Shown here: positions 1 through 8,285 of the stretch, piece after piece
Layout of the letters: each line of letters opens with the position of its first letter
Numbering within the stretch: the first letter of the stretch is position 1
DNA from: Streptomyces sp. MJM8645
GTDB lineage: Bacteria; Actinomycetota; Actinomycetes; Streptomycetales; Streptomycetaceae
DNA length: 64,000 nucleotides
Direction of reading: 5' to 3'
Assembly (NCBI RefSeq): GCF_001625365.1
Contig: NZ_LJJF01000001.1
Coordinates: forward strand, 3,917,001 to 3,981,000
The notes under the pieces: model-generated
Databases searched by the model: none
Told to the model about the DNA's origin: nothing
What the model saw: the letters and a program-made list of their open reading frames with translations, nothing else
Program-made: the position numbers and the translations under genes

Positions 1-3
1 GTC

Positions 4-513
4 GTGCCACCCGCCCGGTGGCCCGGCCCAGTGCCGGCGGTCGATCAGCTCGAAGCCGCCGAGCGCTGCGAGACCCTGCTTCAGGACACCCTGGACGCCG
101 TCCGGCCGGCGCCGGTCTGGCAGGGGGCGGCGCCCAGAGCGGGCGCGCGGCTGTCGCTGCCGGGGCGGGACCCGGACCTGCGCTGGTACGTCACCCGGGG
201 GCGGGACATCCTCACCATCGTCTCGGCGGTCCGGCGGGCGGCACTGGTGGACGCGGTCGAGCGGCACTGGCGGCAGCGCGGCTGGACGATCACTTCGCTG
301 AATGCCGGCCGGAGCCGCCCCGGGGTTGCCGCCGCCACCCTGGACGGTTATCAACTGGCGCTGGCATTCGGCGAGTTGGGTGAGGCCGGGCTGACCGCGA
401 GCTCGCCCGGGGTGGCCCGCTCGGAGCGGCTGCCGTCACTGCAGGGCGCTGGCGGTCGCGGCCCGGCGCCGCTGCCGAACGTGTGCTGCCCGTACTGGAG
501 CGCGATGGTCTAG
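4..513 (+). CDS. hypothetical protein (possibly 5'-truncated)
   Basis: This reading frame is open from the window edge to a TAG at 511-513, so it may be the 3' part of a longer gene; a GTG at 4 is the first in-frame start inside the window. The product (169 aa if started there) has no signal peptide or membrane segment that I can see. It carries a hydrophilic middle with the stretch RWYVTRGRDILTIVSA and ends in CCPYWSAMV. It looks like one of the conserved small streptomycete proteins of unknown role, but I do not recognise a family. Codon third positions are strongly G/C, which supports coding. Confidence 0.5.
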   Translation: MPPARWPGPVPAVDQLEAAERCETLLQDTLDAVRPAPVWQGAAPRAGARLSLPGRDPDLRWYVTRGRDILTIVSAVRRAALVDAVERHWRQRGWTITSLNAGRSRPGVAAATLDGYQLALAFGELGEAGLTASSPGVARSERLPSLQGAGGRGPAPLPNVCCPYWSAMV

Positions 514-1105
514 CCGGCTGCGGAAGAGCCGGAAGAGCCGGAAGAGCCGGAAGAAATGGAAGGCGCTGGACGCGGCTGAGGGCCGCGCACGCAGGGGAGG
601 CGCGGAGCGAGTCCCCCCGGACTCGCTCCGCACCGCCTCGTCGCGCGGCTTCGCGCTGCCGCTCCCCCCGACTCCCCGGCAGCCCCGCCGTTCCCCCCTG
701 GCAGCACCCTCCGGCGAGAGCGGTCCGCACAGGCCCCGGCGAGCCCCCACCCCCGGGGACGTCGTTGGTATCACGTTAACAAACCGCGTGGTTGGTTTGT
801 CAATAGCGGGATCCACGAAAAATCCACAAACGTGATGGTCGGTCCGGAAGGTCCCGCCAGGCGCCGGACCAGCGGATTGAGGCCCGACAGGGCGCCCGGC
901 GGCCCTTCGGCGGGCGCGCGGCGGGCGCCGGTACGGGCGGCGGGCCCGGCGCGGGCCGTGCTGGAATCCGACATTCCGAGCATCATGGCAGCACGCAGTG
1001 ACACCACGCGAGCGCTGAGCGCAGCGGATGCGTCCGGCGGTGCCCCGGCGGGCTGATGTGGAGTGAGTTCGCCGACGGGCCGGGCCCGGCGTACGTGAGC
1101 GCCCG
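514..1105. other. intergenic region without a confident gene
   Basis: About 590 bases lie between the converging ends of the first gene and senR. They hold the 9-bp tandem repeat, an unusually AT-rich patch at 771-830 and an inverted repeat ACAAACC/GGTTTGT (779-785 and 794-800, loop of 8). A minus-strand frame from about 988 to 771 begins MMLGMSDSSTARAG and has coding-like composition for about 70 codons, but it has no recognisable homology, so I do not call it a gene. Confidence 0.5.
522..557. repeat. 9-bp tandem repeat
   Basis: Three perfect copies of GGAAGAGCC followed by a partial copy lie just after the stop codon at 513. No gene is apparent here. The repeat may vary in copy number between strains. 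Confidence 0.8.
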
Positions 1106-1756
1106 TCAGCGCAGCAGTCGACGCTCCTTGGCCACGGCCACCGCGCCGGCCCGGGTGTCCACCCCCAACTTGTCGTAGATCCGGCCGAGATGGGTCTTCA
1201 CGGTGGCCTCGCTGATGAACAGCGCCCGGGCGATCTCCCGGTTGCCCAGCCCCTGCCCCAGCTGCGCGAGGATGTCCTGCTCGCGCTCGGTGAGCTGCGG
1301 TGCGGGCGCCCGCATCTGTGCCATCACCCGGGAGGCGACCGGCGGCGAGAGCACCGTGCGGCCCCGGGCGGCGGCGTGCACGGCGGCGAACAACTCCTCC
1401 GGCCGCTCGGCCTTCAGCAGGTAGCCGGTGGCGCCCGCGGCGATCGCCCGGGTGATGTCGGCGTCGGTGTCGTAGGTGGTGAGCACGAGCACGTGCGGGC
1501 CGCCCGGGGTGGCGGTGATCCGGCGGGTGGCCTCCACCCCGTCGATGCCGTCGCCGAGTTGGAGGTCCATCAGCACCACCTGCGGCGCCAGCCTGGCGGC
1601 CAGCGCGACCGCCTCCTCCCCGGTGCTCGCCTCGCCGACCACTGCGATGTCGCCCGCGCTGGCGAGCAGTGCCAGCAGGCCGGCCCGGACCACCGCGTGG
1701 TCGTCGCAGACCAGCAGCCGGACGGGGGCGTCGGTGGGGGAGCCGGTGGTGCTCAT
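1106..1756 (-). CDS. senR: SenR-like response regulator (NarL/LuxR class)
   Basis: 216 aa. The N-terminal receiver domain has the acidic pocket (VCDDH) and the phospho-acceptor Asp in VLMDLQLGDG; the C-terminal LuxR-type helix-turn-helix starts at LTEREQDILAQLGQG and ends in the typical KTHLGRIYDKLGV. The ATG at 1754-1756 follows the cognate kinase gene by about 100 bp on the same strand. With that kinase and the divergent HbpS-type gene it forms the layout known for the S. reticuli SenS-SenR haem/redox-sensing system. There the regulator controls hbpS, senSR and antioxidant genes. Assignment as SenR is by neighbourhood; the domain class itself is certain. Confidence 0.85.
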   Translation of the reverse strand: MSTTGSPTDAPVRLLVCDDHAVVRAGLLALLASAGDIAVVGEASTGEEAVALAARLAPQVVLMDLQLGDGIDGVEATRRITATPGGPHVLVLTTYDTDADITRAIAAGATGYLLKAERPEELFAAVHAAARGRTVLSPPVASRVMAQMRAPAPQLTEREQDILAQLGQGLGNREIARALFISEATVKTHLGRIYDKLGVDTRAGAVAVAKERRLLR

Positions 1757-1856
1757 GCGGCCACCCCGCCGAGCCCATCGCGGCAGGAGCACCAGGAGCA
1801 CCAGGAGCGCCCGTCGCACCCCGCGCGCCGGTCGGGGGCGGGTCCGGTTCGTTCGC

Positions 1857-3116
1857 TCATCGGTGCTCCAGGGGGATCGCGGCGGAGACGACGGTGCCCT
1901 CGCCGGGGGTGCTCTCCACGGCCAGGGTGCCACCGAACTGCCGTAGCCGGGCGCGCATCGCGGGCAGCCCGTACCCGCGGCCGCCGGCCGCCCCGACCGC
2001 GCCAGGGTCGAAGCCCTGCCCGTCGTCGGCGACGTCCAGGACGGCCTGGTCGCCCAGGTAGGACAGGGTGATCGCCGCGGCCGACGCTCCGGCGTGCTCC
2101 CGGACGTTGGCCAGCGCGCCCTGGGCGATCCGCAGCAGCGCGGACTGCGCGGCGGCGGGCAGCGGGACGGGCGTGCCGTCCAGGTGGAAGCGGACCGGCA
2201 GACCGCTCTCGGCGGCCTCCCGCCCGGCGAGCGCGCGCAGCGCCTGGTCGAGCGGACGGCCGTCGGCGAGTTCGGCCGGCGCGAGGTCGTGGACGAAGCG
2301 GCGGGCCTCGGCCAGGTTGCGGGCCGCCACCTCGGCGGCGGTCCGGACGTGGGCGCGGGCGGTCGTCGGCTCGGTGTCCCAGGTGCGCTCGGCGGCCTGC
2401 AACAGCATCTGCTGGCTGGACAGCCCCTGGGCCAGGGTGTCGTGGATCTCCATGGCCAGCCGCTCGCGCTCCGCGTGGGTGCCCTGCCGCCGTTCGGTGG
2501 CGGCGAGTTCGCGCCGGGTGCGGACCAGGTCGGTGATCAGGGCGCGCTGCCGGGCGTCCTGCCGGTCCATGAACAGGAACACGCCGGTGGCGAGCGCGGC
2601 CACCGCGAACGGCAGCAGGACGAGGGTGGCGTCCGCCCCGCCGGCCAGCCGGAGTTCGGCGATCACCACCAGCAGCGTCAGGGCCGCCACCAGCGGGATC
2701 GCCGCCCGGGCGGGGAGCGTGCGCAGCGCGGTGTAGATCAGCGGGACGGCGCACCAGGCGAAGCTCGGCGCGAGCAGCACCAGCACCACCCAGAGCGCGA
2801 CCACCAGCGCCAGCGGCCACCGGCGCCGACGCGGAACCCGTCTGTCGGGCGAAGCGTCAGCCCCGGGCGCGGGCACTGGTGACAGTGGAGGTGGCGGGTG
2901 GCGGTGCGCGAGCCAGGAGCCGGCCGGCTGGGCGAGGGCGAGGGCGATGCTCAGCCCGATCACCCAGGGGATCCGGGGGTTGCCGGGGTGGTGGGTGAGG
3001 TAGCGGCTGAGCGAGGCGGCGAGCAGCAGCAGGAAGGCGGAGTCGAGCAGTACCGCCAGGCGGCCCGCGTCCGGGTCGCCGGCGTCGTGGCCGGCGGCGG
3101 GGCGGGGCTGCTGCAC
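1857..3116 (-). CDS. senS: SenS-like membrane histidine kinase
   Basis: 419 aa when started at the GTG at 3114-3116, chosen because AGGAG lies 6 nt upstream; the frame stays open to an ATG at 3290 without a comparable ribosome site. About five hydrophobic segments occupy roughly residues 20-190, followed by a HisKA_3 dimerisation helix with the phospho-His in AMEIHDTLAQ and an HATPase_c domain with NVREHAG and DDGQGFDPG. Five membrane spans and NarL-type kinase architecture match SenS, whose external partner is the secreted haem-binding HbpS. The hbpS-like gene is the divergent neighbour at 3422. The direct phosphorylation target is expected to be the regulator at 1106-1756. Confidence 0.85.
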   Translation of the reverse strand: MQQPRPAAGHDAGDPDAGRLAVLLDSAFLLLLAASLSRYLTHHPGNPRIPWVIGLSIALALAQPAGSWLAHRHPPPPLSPVPAPGADASPDRRVPRRRRWPLALVVALWVVLVLLAPSFAWCAVPLIYTALRTLPARAAIPLVAALTLLVVIAELRLAGGADATLVLLPFAVAALATGVFLFMDRQDARQRALITDLVRTRRELAATERRQGTHAERERLAMEIHDTLAQGLSSQQMLLQAAERTWDTEPTTARAHVRTAAEVAARNLAEARRFVHDLAPAELADGRPLDQALRALAGREAAESGLPVRFHLDGTPVPLPAAAQSALLRIAQGALANVREHAGASAAAITLSYLGDQAVLDVADDGQGFDPGAVGAAGGRGYGLPAMRARLRQFGGTLAVESTPGEGTVVSAAIPLEHR

Positions 3117-3421
3117 GGGTGGCTCCTGGCTGGACGGGCGGTCGGCACCTGGCAAGCGATCGGCACCGGGGCGGGCACCGGCCGCCTCGACGGTGCGTCC
3201 GGCGCACCGACCTGCACCGATCCCTCGATGGTGGCCCGGCCGGCCCGGTCCCGCATCAGCCGATCGGTTGACGGGGTTGTCCTCCATCATGCCCGCGCGG
3301 TCGCGCCGGAGCGTCGATGTGGCGGGCCCCGCCCCGGCCGGAGGATCGAGGTGGAGCCGGGCGGACCCCCTGCCGCCCGGCGGCCCCGATCCCGTTCGCC
3401 GATCCGCTGAGGAGCTGGACC
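3117..3421. promoter_or_regulatory. divergent senS/hbpS control region
   Basis: About 305 bp separate the start of the kinase gene (leftward) from the start of hbpS (rightward) and must hold both promoters. A possible -35 TTGACG lies at 3268-3273 on the plus strand, but no clear -10 follows it. In S. reticuli the regulator binds in the equivalent region; I do not see an unambiguous operator here. Confidence 0.4.
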
Positions 3422-3979
3422 ATGAAGAAGATCTCCGTGCGCACCCGGGTGCTGACCGGCACCCTCGCCGCTGCCGCGCTCGCCGCCACCGTGGGCGCGG
3501 TGTCGGCCAGCGCCGAGACCTCCGAGACCCCGGCCGCGCCGGCCGCGGTGAAGGTCGACACCCAGAACAAGAACCTCGCCCAGAGCACCGGTCTGACCCT
3601 CGACGCCGCGACCCGCGCCGCCCAGGCGACCCTGGACGCGGCGGCCAAGGCCGGCCAGCACGTCTCGGTCGCGGTCGTGGACCGGGACGGCGTCACCCGG
3701 GTGCTGCTCAAGGGCGACGGCGCCGGCCCGCAGTCCCCGGAGTCGGCGCAGCGCAAGGCGTTCACGGCGGTCTCCTGGAACGCGCCGACCTCGGAGCTGA
3801 CCAAGCGGCTGACCCAGGCCCCGACCCTCAAGGACATCCCGGGCACGCTGTTCCTGGCCGGCGGCGCCCCGGTGCAGTCCAAGGGCGCCCCGGTCGCGGC
3901 GATCGGTGTCGCGGGCGCGCCGAGCGGCGACCTGGACGAGCAGTTCGCGCAGGCGGGTGTCGCCGCACTGGCGAAGTGA
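3422..3979 (+). CDS. hbpS: HbpS-like secreted haem-binding protein (DUF336/GlcG family)
   Basis: 185 aa. The ATG at 3422 follows GAGGAG. An N-terminal signal peptide (KKISVRTRVLTGTLAAAALA, cleavage near SASA-E) is followed by a GlcG/HbpS domain: LDAATRAAQATLDAA, VAVVDRDGVTRVLL, the SPESAQRKAFTA helix and a GGAPV...IGVAGAPSGDLDE end. HbpS of S. reticuli is an extracellular haem-binding octamer that modulates the SenS kinase in response to iron-dependent oxidative stress. The gene is divergent from a SenS/SenR-type pair, the same arrangement. Related GlcG proteins occur in glycolate and other operons, so the context is what favours HbpS. Confidence 0.85.
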   Translation: MKKISVRTRVLTGTLAAAALAATVGAVSASAETSETPAAPAAVKVDTQNKNLAQSTGLTLDAATRAAQATLDAAAKAGQHVSVAVVDRDGVTRVLLKGDGAGPQSPESAQRKAFTAVSWNAPTSELTKRLTQAPTLKDIPGTLFLAGGAPVQSKGAPVAAIGVAGAPSGDLDEQFAQAGVAALAK

Positions 3980-3984
3980 CCCCC

Positions 3985-4031
3985 TGGCCGGTCGGCCCGT
4001 CCCCTGATGCGCGGGGCGGGCCGACCGGCCA
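3985..4031 (+). terminator. hairpin after hbpS
   Basis: A long inverted repeat (TGGCCGGTCGGCCCG... against ...CGGGCCGACCGGCCA) starts 6 bp after the hbpS stop. It should end the hbpS transcript. It also sits just upstream of the next start at 4043. Confidence 0.8.
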
Positions 4032-4042
4032 GGATGGGCGGT

Positions 4043-4468
4043 ATGCCGACGATGACCGATGACCAGTGGCGGGCTTTCCTCTCCGAGGGCACCCGCACCG
4101 CCAAGCTCGCCACCACCCGGGCCGACGGCCGCCCGCACGTCGCGCCGGTCTGGTTCCTGCTGGACGGCGACGAGCTCGTCTTCAACACCGGTGCGGGCAC
4201 CGTCAAGGGCCGCACCCTGGCCCGCGACGGCCGGGTGATGATCTGCGTGGACGACGACCGGCCGCCCTTCGCGTACGTTCTCGTGCAGGGCACCGCCCGG
4301 CTGAGCGAGGACCTGGCCGAGGTGCGCGCCTGGGCCACCCGGATCGCTGCCCGGTACATGGGGGAGGACGTCGCGGAGCAGTACGGGGCCCGGAACGGCG
4401 TGCCGGGGGAACTGCTCGTTCGGGTGAAGATCGAGAAGGTCTCCGCAGAACACGGGGTGGCCCTCTGA
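4043..4468 (+). CDS. F420/FMN-dependent split-barrel oxidoreductase (PPOX class)
   Basis: 141 aa. It begins MPTMTDDQWRAFLSEG; the ATG at 4043 was preferred over the in-frame ATG at 4007 because of the upstream purine-rich AGGATGGGCGG. The fold signature is clear: TAKLATTRADGRPHVAPVWF, an FNTGAGTVKGRTLARDGRV strand-turn, and VDDDRPPFAYVLVQGTA. Proteins of this type bind FMN or coenzyme F420 in a dimeric split barrel and reduce diverse substrates; mycobacterial and streptomycete members mostly use F420. Substrate cannot be told from sequence. Confidence 0.85.
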   Translation: MPTMTDDQWRAFLSEGTRTAKLATTRADGRPHVAPVWFLLDGDELVFNTGAGTVKGRTLARDGRVMICVDDDRPPFAYVLVQGTARLSEDLAEVRAWATRIAARYMGEDVAEQYGARNGVPGELLVRVKIEKVSAEHGVAL

Positions 4469-4511
4469 AAAGCCGGTGCCACTGTCAGTGGTGCATGGCA
4501 GGCTTCCCGGT

Positions 4512-4925
4512 ATGACGGCGTGGACCCTCAACGACATCGAACGTGCGATCCGCTCCTCCTGGGGTGTCGACACCTGTGCGCCCGAGGATCTGGCCCACTG
4601 GCGTCCCGACAATCCCGCCCGCGGCCAGTGCGGGGTGACGGCGATGGTGGTGCACGACCTGCTGGGCGGCGAGCTGATGATGGGCGAGGTGCACGTCGGC
4701 GGGATCCGGACGGATCTGCACTGGTGGAACCGCTTCGCCACCGGCATCGAGATCGACCTCACCCGCGAGCAGTTCGGGCCGGACGAACTGGTCAGCCCCG
4801 GCCGTCCGGTCGCCCGCCCGGCCCGCCCCGGCCGGCTCCAGGCCCAGTACGAGCTGCTGAGCCACCGGGTGGTCACCGAGCTGGAGCGCGGCCGCGTCCG
4901 GCTGCCGGAGCGCGCCTGCGCGTGA
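4512..4925 (+). CDS. YunG-like protein
   Basis: 137 aa, starting at MTAWTLNDIERAIRSSW; the ATG at 4512 is preferred over an in-frame ATG 12 codons upstream because the conserved sequence begins here. It contains the pattern typical of YunG family proteins: a CAPEDLAHW start, NPARGQCGVTAMVVHDLLGG, and HWWNR...EIDLTREQF. The Cys-Gly-...-His arrangement resembles papain-like folds, but no activity is established for the family. It is close behind the split-barrel gene and may be cotranscribed. The family call is good; the role is unknown. Confidence 0.7.
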   Translation: MTAWTLNDIERAIRSSWGVDTCAPEDLAHWRPDNPARGQCGVTAMVVHDLLGGELMMGEVHVGGIRTDLHWWNRFATGIEIDLTREQFGPDELVSPGRPVARPARPGRLQAQYELLSHRVVTELERGRVRLPERACA

Positions 4926-5008
4926 GTCCGTCCAGTACGCAGGGGCCACCGTCTCCTGACGTACAGTCATCCGCAATGCGGTGACGGTGACGGCGACGGG
5001 AGTGTGCG

Positions 5009-5893
5009 ATGGCCGGGGCGACGATCGGCTTCGTGGGGCTGGGCGCGATGGGGCGGGGCATGGCCGGCAGCCTGCTGCGGGCCGGCCACGCCGTCCGGGT
5101 CTGGAACCGCTCGCCCGAGCCGGTGGCCGCCCTGGTGGCCGAGGGCGCCGAGGCGGCCGGCACGCTCGCCGAGGTGTACGCCGCCGACACCGTGGTCTCC
5201 ATGCTCGCCAACGACGAGGCGGTCGAACGGCTGCTGCTCGATCCCGCCCTGCTCGCGGGAGCCGCGACGACCCTGCACGTCAACATGGCCAGCGTCTCCG
5301 TCGGGCTCGCCGAGTGTGCCGAGGTGCTGCACACCGAGCACGGCATCGGCTACCTGGCCGCCCCGGTCCTCGGCCGTCCGCCGGTCGCGGCGGCCGGCCG
5401 GTTGAACATCCTGACCGCTGGCGCGCCGGAGCTGCTGGCCCGCGCGGAACCGCTGTTCGCCGCGATGGGGGAGCGCACCTGGCACTTCGGTGCGAGCCCG
5501 CGACAGGCCAACACCGCCAAGATCAGCACCAACTTCCTGCTGGCCTGCGCGATCGAGTCGATGGCCGAGGCGTGCAGCCTGGCCGAGGCCCACGGCGTCC
5601 GGCCGACCGACCTGGTCGAGATGCTCACCGGCACGCTGTTCCCGGGGCCGGTCTACTCCGGCTACGGGGCGATGGTGGCCGAACGCCGCTACGAGCCGGC
5701 CGGGTTCAGACTGCCGCTGGGACTCAAGGACGTCGGCCTGGCCCTGGAGGCCGGGGCCGCGCGGAACGTCCCGCTCCCGTTCGGCGGCATCCTGCGGGAC
5801 GCCTTCCTGGACGCGCTGGCCCACGGCGACGCGGACAAGGACTGGGCGGCCGTCGCGGCCGTCGCCCGGCGCCGGGCCGGCCTGCCCGCCTGA
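5009..5893 (+). CDS. NAD(P)-dependent beta-hydroxyacid dehydrogenase family protein
   Basis: 294 aa. The N-terminal Rossmann motif IGFVGLGAMGRGMA and the following VWNRSPEPVAAL are typical of 6-phosphogluconate/3-hydroxyisobutyrate dehydrogenases, as are the AVLGRPPVAAAGRL substrate loop and the conserved NTAKISTNFLL helix with its catalytic Lys. The C-terminal all-helical domain ends in LAHGDADKDWAAVAAVARR, as in the glyoxylate/succinic semialdehyde reductase subgroup. It should oxidise or reduce a small beta-hydroxyacid or aldehyde with NAD(P)(H). Specific substrate not determinable. Confidence 0.85.
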   Translation: MAGATIGFVGLGAMGRGMAGSLLRAGHAVRVWNRSPEPVAALVAEGAEAAGTLAEVYAADTVVSMLANDEAVERLLLDPALLAGAATTLHVNMASVSVGLAECAEVLHTEHGIGYLAAPVLGRPPVAAAGRLNILTAGAPELLARAEPLFAAMGERTWHFGASPRQANTAKISTNFLLACAIESMAEACSLAEAHGVRPTDLVEMLTGTLFPGPVYSGYGAMVAERRYEPAGFRLPLGLKDVGLALEAGAARNVPLPFGGILRDAFLDALAHGDADKDWAAVAAVARRRAGLPA

Positions 5894-5979
5894 GTGAACT
5901 CCCGGGCCCCGGACGTGGAATAACCGGGGTGCGGGGGGTGCTCGCACCTCCATCCGCACCACCGACCGGGGGAGTTCCG

Positions 5980-6558
5980 ATGGCCGACCAGCCGGCCGGC
6001 GCCGAGGCGCCGCGCACCTTTCTGTTCCTCGACGCCAGTTCGCGTGCCGGCGGCAACTCCGAGCAACTCGCCCGGCTGGCCGCCGAGGCGAGCCTGCCGG
6101 CCGGGTCGGAGCAGCGCTGGCTGCGGCTGAGCGAGCACCCGCTGCCGCCCTTCGAGGACCTGCGGCACGTCGGGGACGGCCGCTACCCCGAGCCGGTCGG
6201 TCATGAACGGACCTTGCTGGACGCCACGTCGGCGGCCACCGACCTGGTCTTCGTCGCACCGCTGTACTGGTACTCGCTGCCGACCAGCGCGAAGCTCTAC
6301 CTCGACCACTGGTCGTCCTGGCTCCGGCAGCCCGGGGCGGACTTCCGTGCCCGGATGCGCGGCGGCACCATCTGGGGCGTCACCGCCCTCGCCACCGAGG
6401 ACGACAAGGCCGAACCGCTGATCGGCACGCTCCGGCTGACGGCCGAGTACATGGGGATGCGCTGGGGCGGCGCGCTGCTCGGCAACGGCACCCGCCCCGG
6501 GGACGTGCTGCGCGACGAGCGGGCGCTGATCGCGGCCAAGTCCTTCTTCACGGGCTGA
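5980..6558 (+). CDS. flavodoxin-fold NAD(P)H-dependent reductase
   Basis: 192 aa. The ATG at 5980 follows GGGGGAG. An N-terminal FLFLDASSRAGGNSEQLA phosphate-binding loop, an FVAPLYWYSLPTSAKLYLDHW segment split around residue 100 and WGVTALATEDDKAE are characteristic of NADPH-dependent FMN reductases/NAD(P)H dehydrogenases with a flavodoxin-like fold. It probably binds FMN and reduces a quinone, flavin or nitro-compound. It stands alone between the dehydrogenase gene and the wall protein gene. Confidence 0.8.
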   Translation: MADQPAGAEAPRTFLFLDASSRAGGNSEQLARLAAEASLPAGSEQRWLRLSEHPLPPFEDLRHVGDGRYPEPVGHERTLLDATSAATDLVFVAPLYWYSLPTSAKLYLDHWSSWLRQPGADFRARMRGGTIWGVTALATEDDKAEPLIGTLRLTAEYMGMRWGGALLGNGTRPGDVLRDERALIAAKSFFTG

Positions 6559-6906
6559 GCCCGCGCACGCGTTCCGGCGGGCGGTCACGCGGGCGCTCAC
6601 CAGACGTTCACACAACCGATCGCTTCACGCCACGTGAGGCCGTGCGATACGGTCCTCCGGGCGTGTACCCGTCACTCTCCGGTCATCTTTCGGCAAAGAG
6701 CAAAAGCCTTACTGCAGGACGGAATTGGGCGATTCGGGCACTCCCGTCCCGTGAGCGGTCCCCAGCGTGACACCCGCCTTCCGGAGTGGCCGGATCCTTC
6801 GGTAATCTCCGTCGGACTTTCAAGCTTCGCGAGGGGTTCGAGGCGTCCACGGCCGCCCGCCCCGCCGCGCCCCGGGCCTCGCCCGGACTCTTCCGTGAGG
6901 TCTCCC
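6559..6906. other. upstream region of the LAQTG wall protein gene
   Basis: About 350 bp without a coding frame that I trust. It contains a comparatively AT-rich block around 6685-6730 that may hold the promoter of the wall-protein gene, and a CACGCCACGTGAGG motif near 6628. No definite promoter boxes are visible. Confidence 0.4.
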
Positions 6907-8115
6907 TTGTCCATACGTCGCAGTCTTGCCCTTGCCGGCGTCGCCGCGCTCGCGTCCTCGCTCGTGCTGTCCGGCGCCCAGGGCGCCATGGCCGTCGGCA
7001 CCACCGGTTCCCCGTCCGCCGCCGCCCAGGCGGCCGGCAAGGCCTCCCACCAGAGCCTCGACCTCTCGGTGAACGGCGTGCCCGGCACCTTCATCGCCGG
7101 CGGCGACGCCCGCGACTTCACCTTCAAGATCGACAACTCGACGAAGCACGACTTCCTCTTCCTCCCGCTGCTCAAGTTCAAGAACAAGGCGGGCTCGCTC
7201 AAGGCGAAGGACCTCAAGGTCCAGTACCAGCTGCCCGGCGGCCAGTGGCAGACCGGTTCGGTCGCCGCCGACGGCGGCGAGGACAAGGACAAGTCCGTCC
7301 TCACCCTGCTCGGCGCCCTCGGCCAGGACGGCAACCCCACCGACGACGACCTGCTCGTCGTGAACCGCGGCAAGAGCTTCTCGATCAAGGTCCGGGTCTC
7401 CTTCACCTCGGAGGCGCCGCTCGGCCGGGCCGGCGTCGTCCCGGTGGTGTTCTCCGCCGAGCTCGACGACGAGACCCACGCGCCGGTCGACGGGGGCCAC
7501 CTCAGCTGCGACGGCGTCCGCGGCGCGGGCTTCGTGATCAAGGCGGGCGGCGGCGGAAAGCCGAGCCCGACCATCACCCCGACCCACACCGGCAAGCCCA
7601 GCCCGACCGCGAGCACCTCGCCGACGGCCTCCCACTCGCCGACCACCTCCACCTCGCCGACGCCCTCCCACTCGGCGACCGCGAGCACGTCGCCGACCGC
7701 CACGGCCACGGCCACGGCCACCACCTCCACTTCGGCCACCCCGAGCGCCGAACCGACCACGCCGTCGCCCTCGGTCCCGCCGACCACCCCGACCACCCCG
7801 ACCACCCCGACCACGGGCGAGCCGTCCGGCTCCGCCTCCGCGTCGACCTCCGCCCCGGCCCCGGCCGACGGCAACGGCGACACCGCCGGCCCGATCGACT
7901 TCCCGGTGGCCGTCCCGACCCTCACCCCGCCGCCGCTCACCCCGGCCGCCGTCACCAAGGCCAAGGCCGCCGCCGACAACGGCGACAAGGCCCTGGCCCA
8001 GACCGGTGGCGGTGACGACACCACCGCCATCGCCGTGGCCGGCGGCGCCGTGCTGCTCGCCGGTGTCGGCACCCTCGTGGCGCTGCGCCGCCGCAAGTCG
8101 GCCCAGCAGGGCTGA
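6907..8115 (+). CDS. sortase-anchored cell-wall protein (LAQTG)
   Basis: 402 aa, started at a TTG at 6907 because TGAGG sits 6-7 nt upstream and the signal peptide SIRRSLALAGVAALASSLVL begins right after it. The mature part is a beta-rich domain (roughly residues 45-215), then a long low-complexity Ser/Thr/Pro stalk (about 220-320), then LAQTG at residues 363-367, a hydrophobic segment and RRRKSAQQG. This is the full sorting signal for a class E sortase, which in streptomycetes prefers LAXTG. The protein should be covalently linked to peptidoglycan with its N-terminal domain exposed. Its ligand is unknown. Confidence 0.85.
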   Translation: MSIRRSLALAGVAALASSLVLSGAQGAMAVGTTGSPSAAAQAAGKASHQSLDLSVNGVPGTFIAGGDARDFTFKIDNSTKHDFLFLPLLKFKNKAGSLKAKDLKVQYQLPGGQWQTGSVAADGGEDKDKSVLTLLGALGQDGNPTDDDLLVVNRGKSFSIKVRVSFTSEAPLGRAGVVPVVFSAELDDETHAPVDGGHLSCDGVRGAGFVIKAGGGGKPSPTITPTHTGKPSPTASTSPTASHSPTTSTSPTPSHSATASTSPTATATATATTSTSATPSAEPTTPSPSVPPTTPTTPTTPTTGEPSGSASASTSAPAPADGNGDTAGPIDFPVAVPTLTPPPLTPAAVTKAKAAADNGDKALAQTGGGDDTTAIAVAGGAVLLAGVGTLVALRRRKSAQQG

Positions 8116-8170
8116 CCGCGGCCGCAAGGCGCGCTCCAGCCGTTACACCGAGGCGGTACCCGCCTGACAA

Positions 8171-8223
8171 CCGCCCGCGCCGCCCGGCCGTCCGTTCGAC
8201 GGACCTCCGGGCGGCGCGGGCGG
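8171..8223 (+). terminator. hairpin after the wall protein gene
   Basis: A perfect 17-bp inverted repeat (8171-8187 with 8207-8223) encloses a smaller palindrome TCCGTTCGACGGA. It follows the stop codon by about 55 bp. Confidence 0.85.
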
Positions 8224-8285
8224 GACGCCTCCGTCACATAGGATGTCCGGCCGGAGGGGGGCGGAACCGGCGGGGAGAGGGACAG

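Noticed and set aside
1757..1856. Small gene between senS and senR
   Set aside because: About 100 bp with a short CAGGAGCAC repeat only; no start with reading frame of meaningful length.
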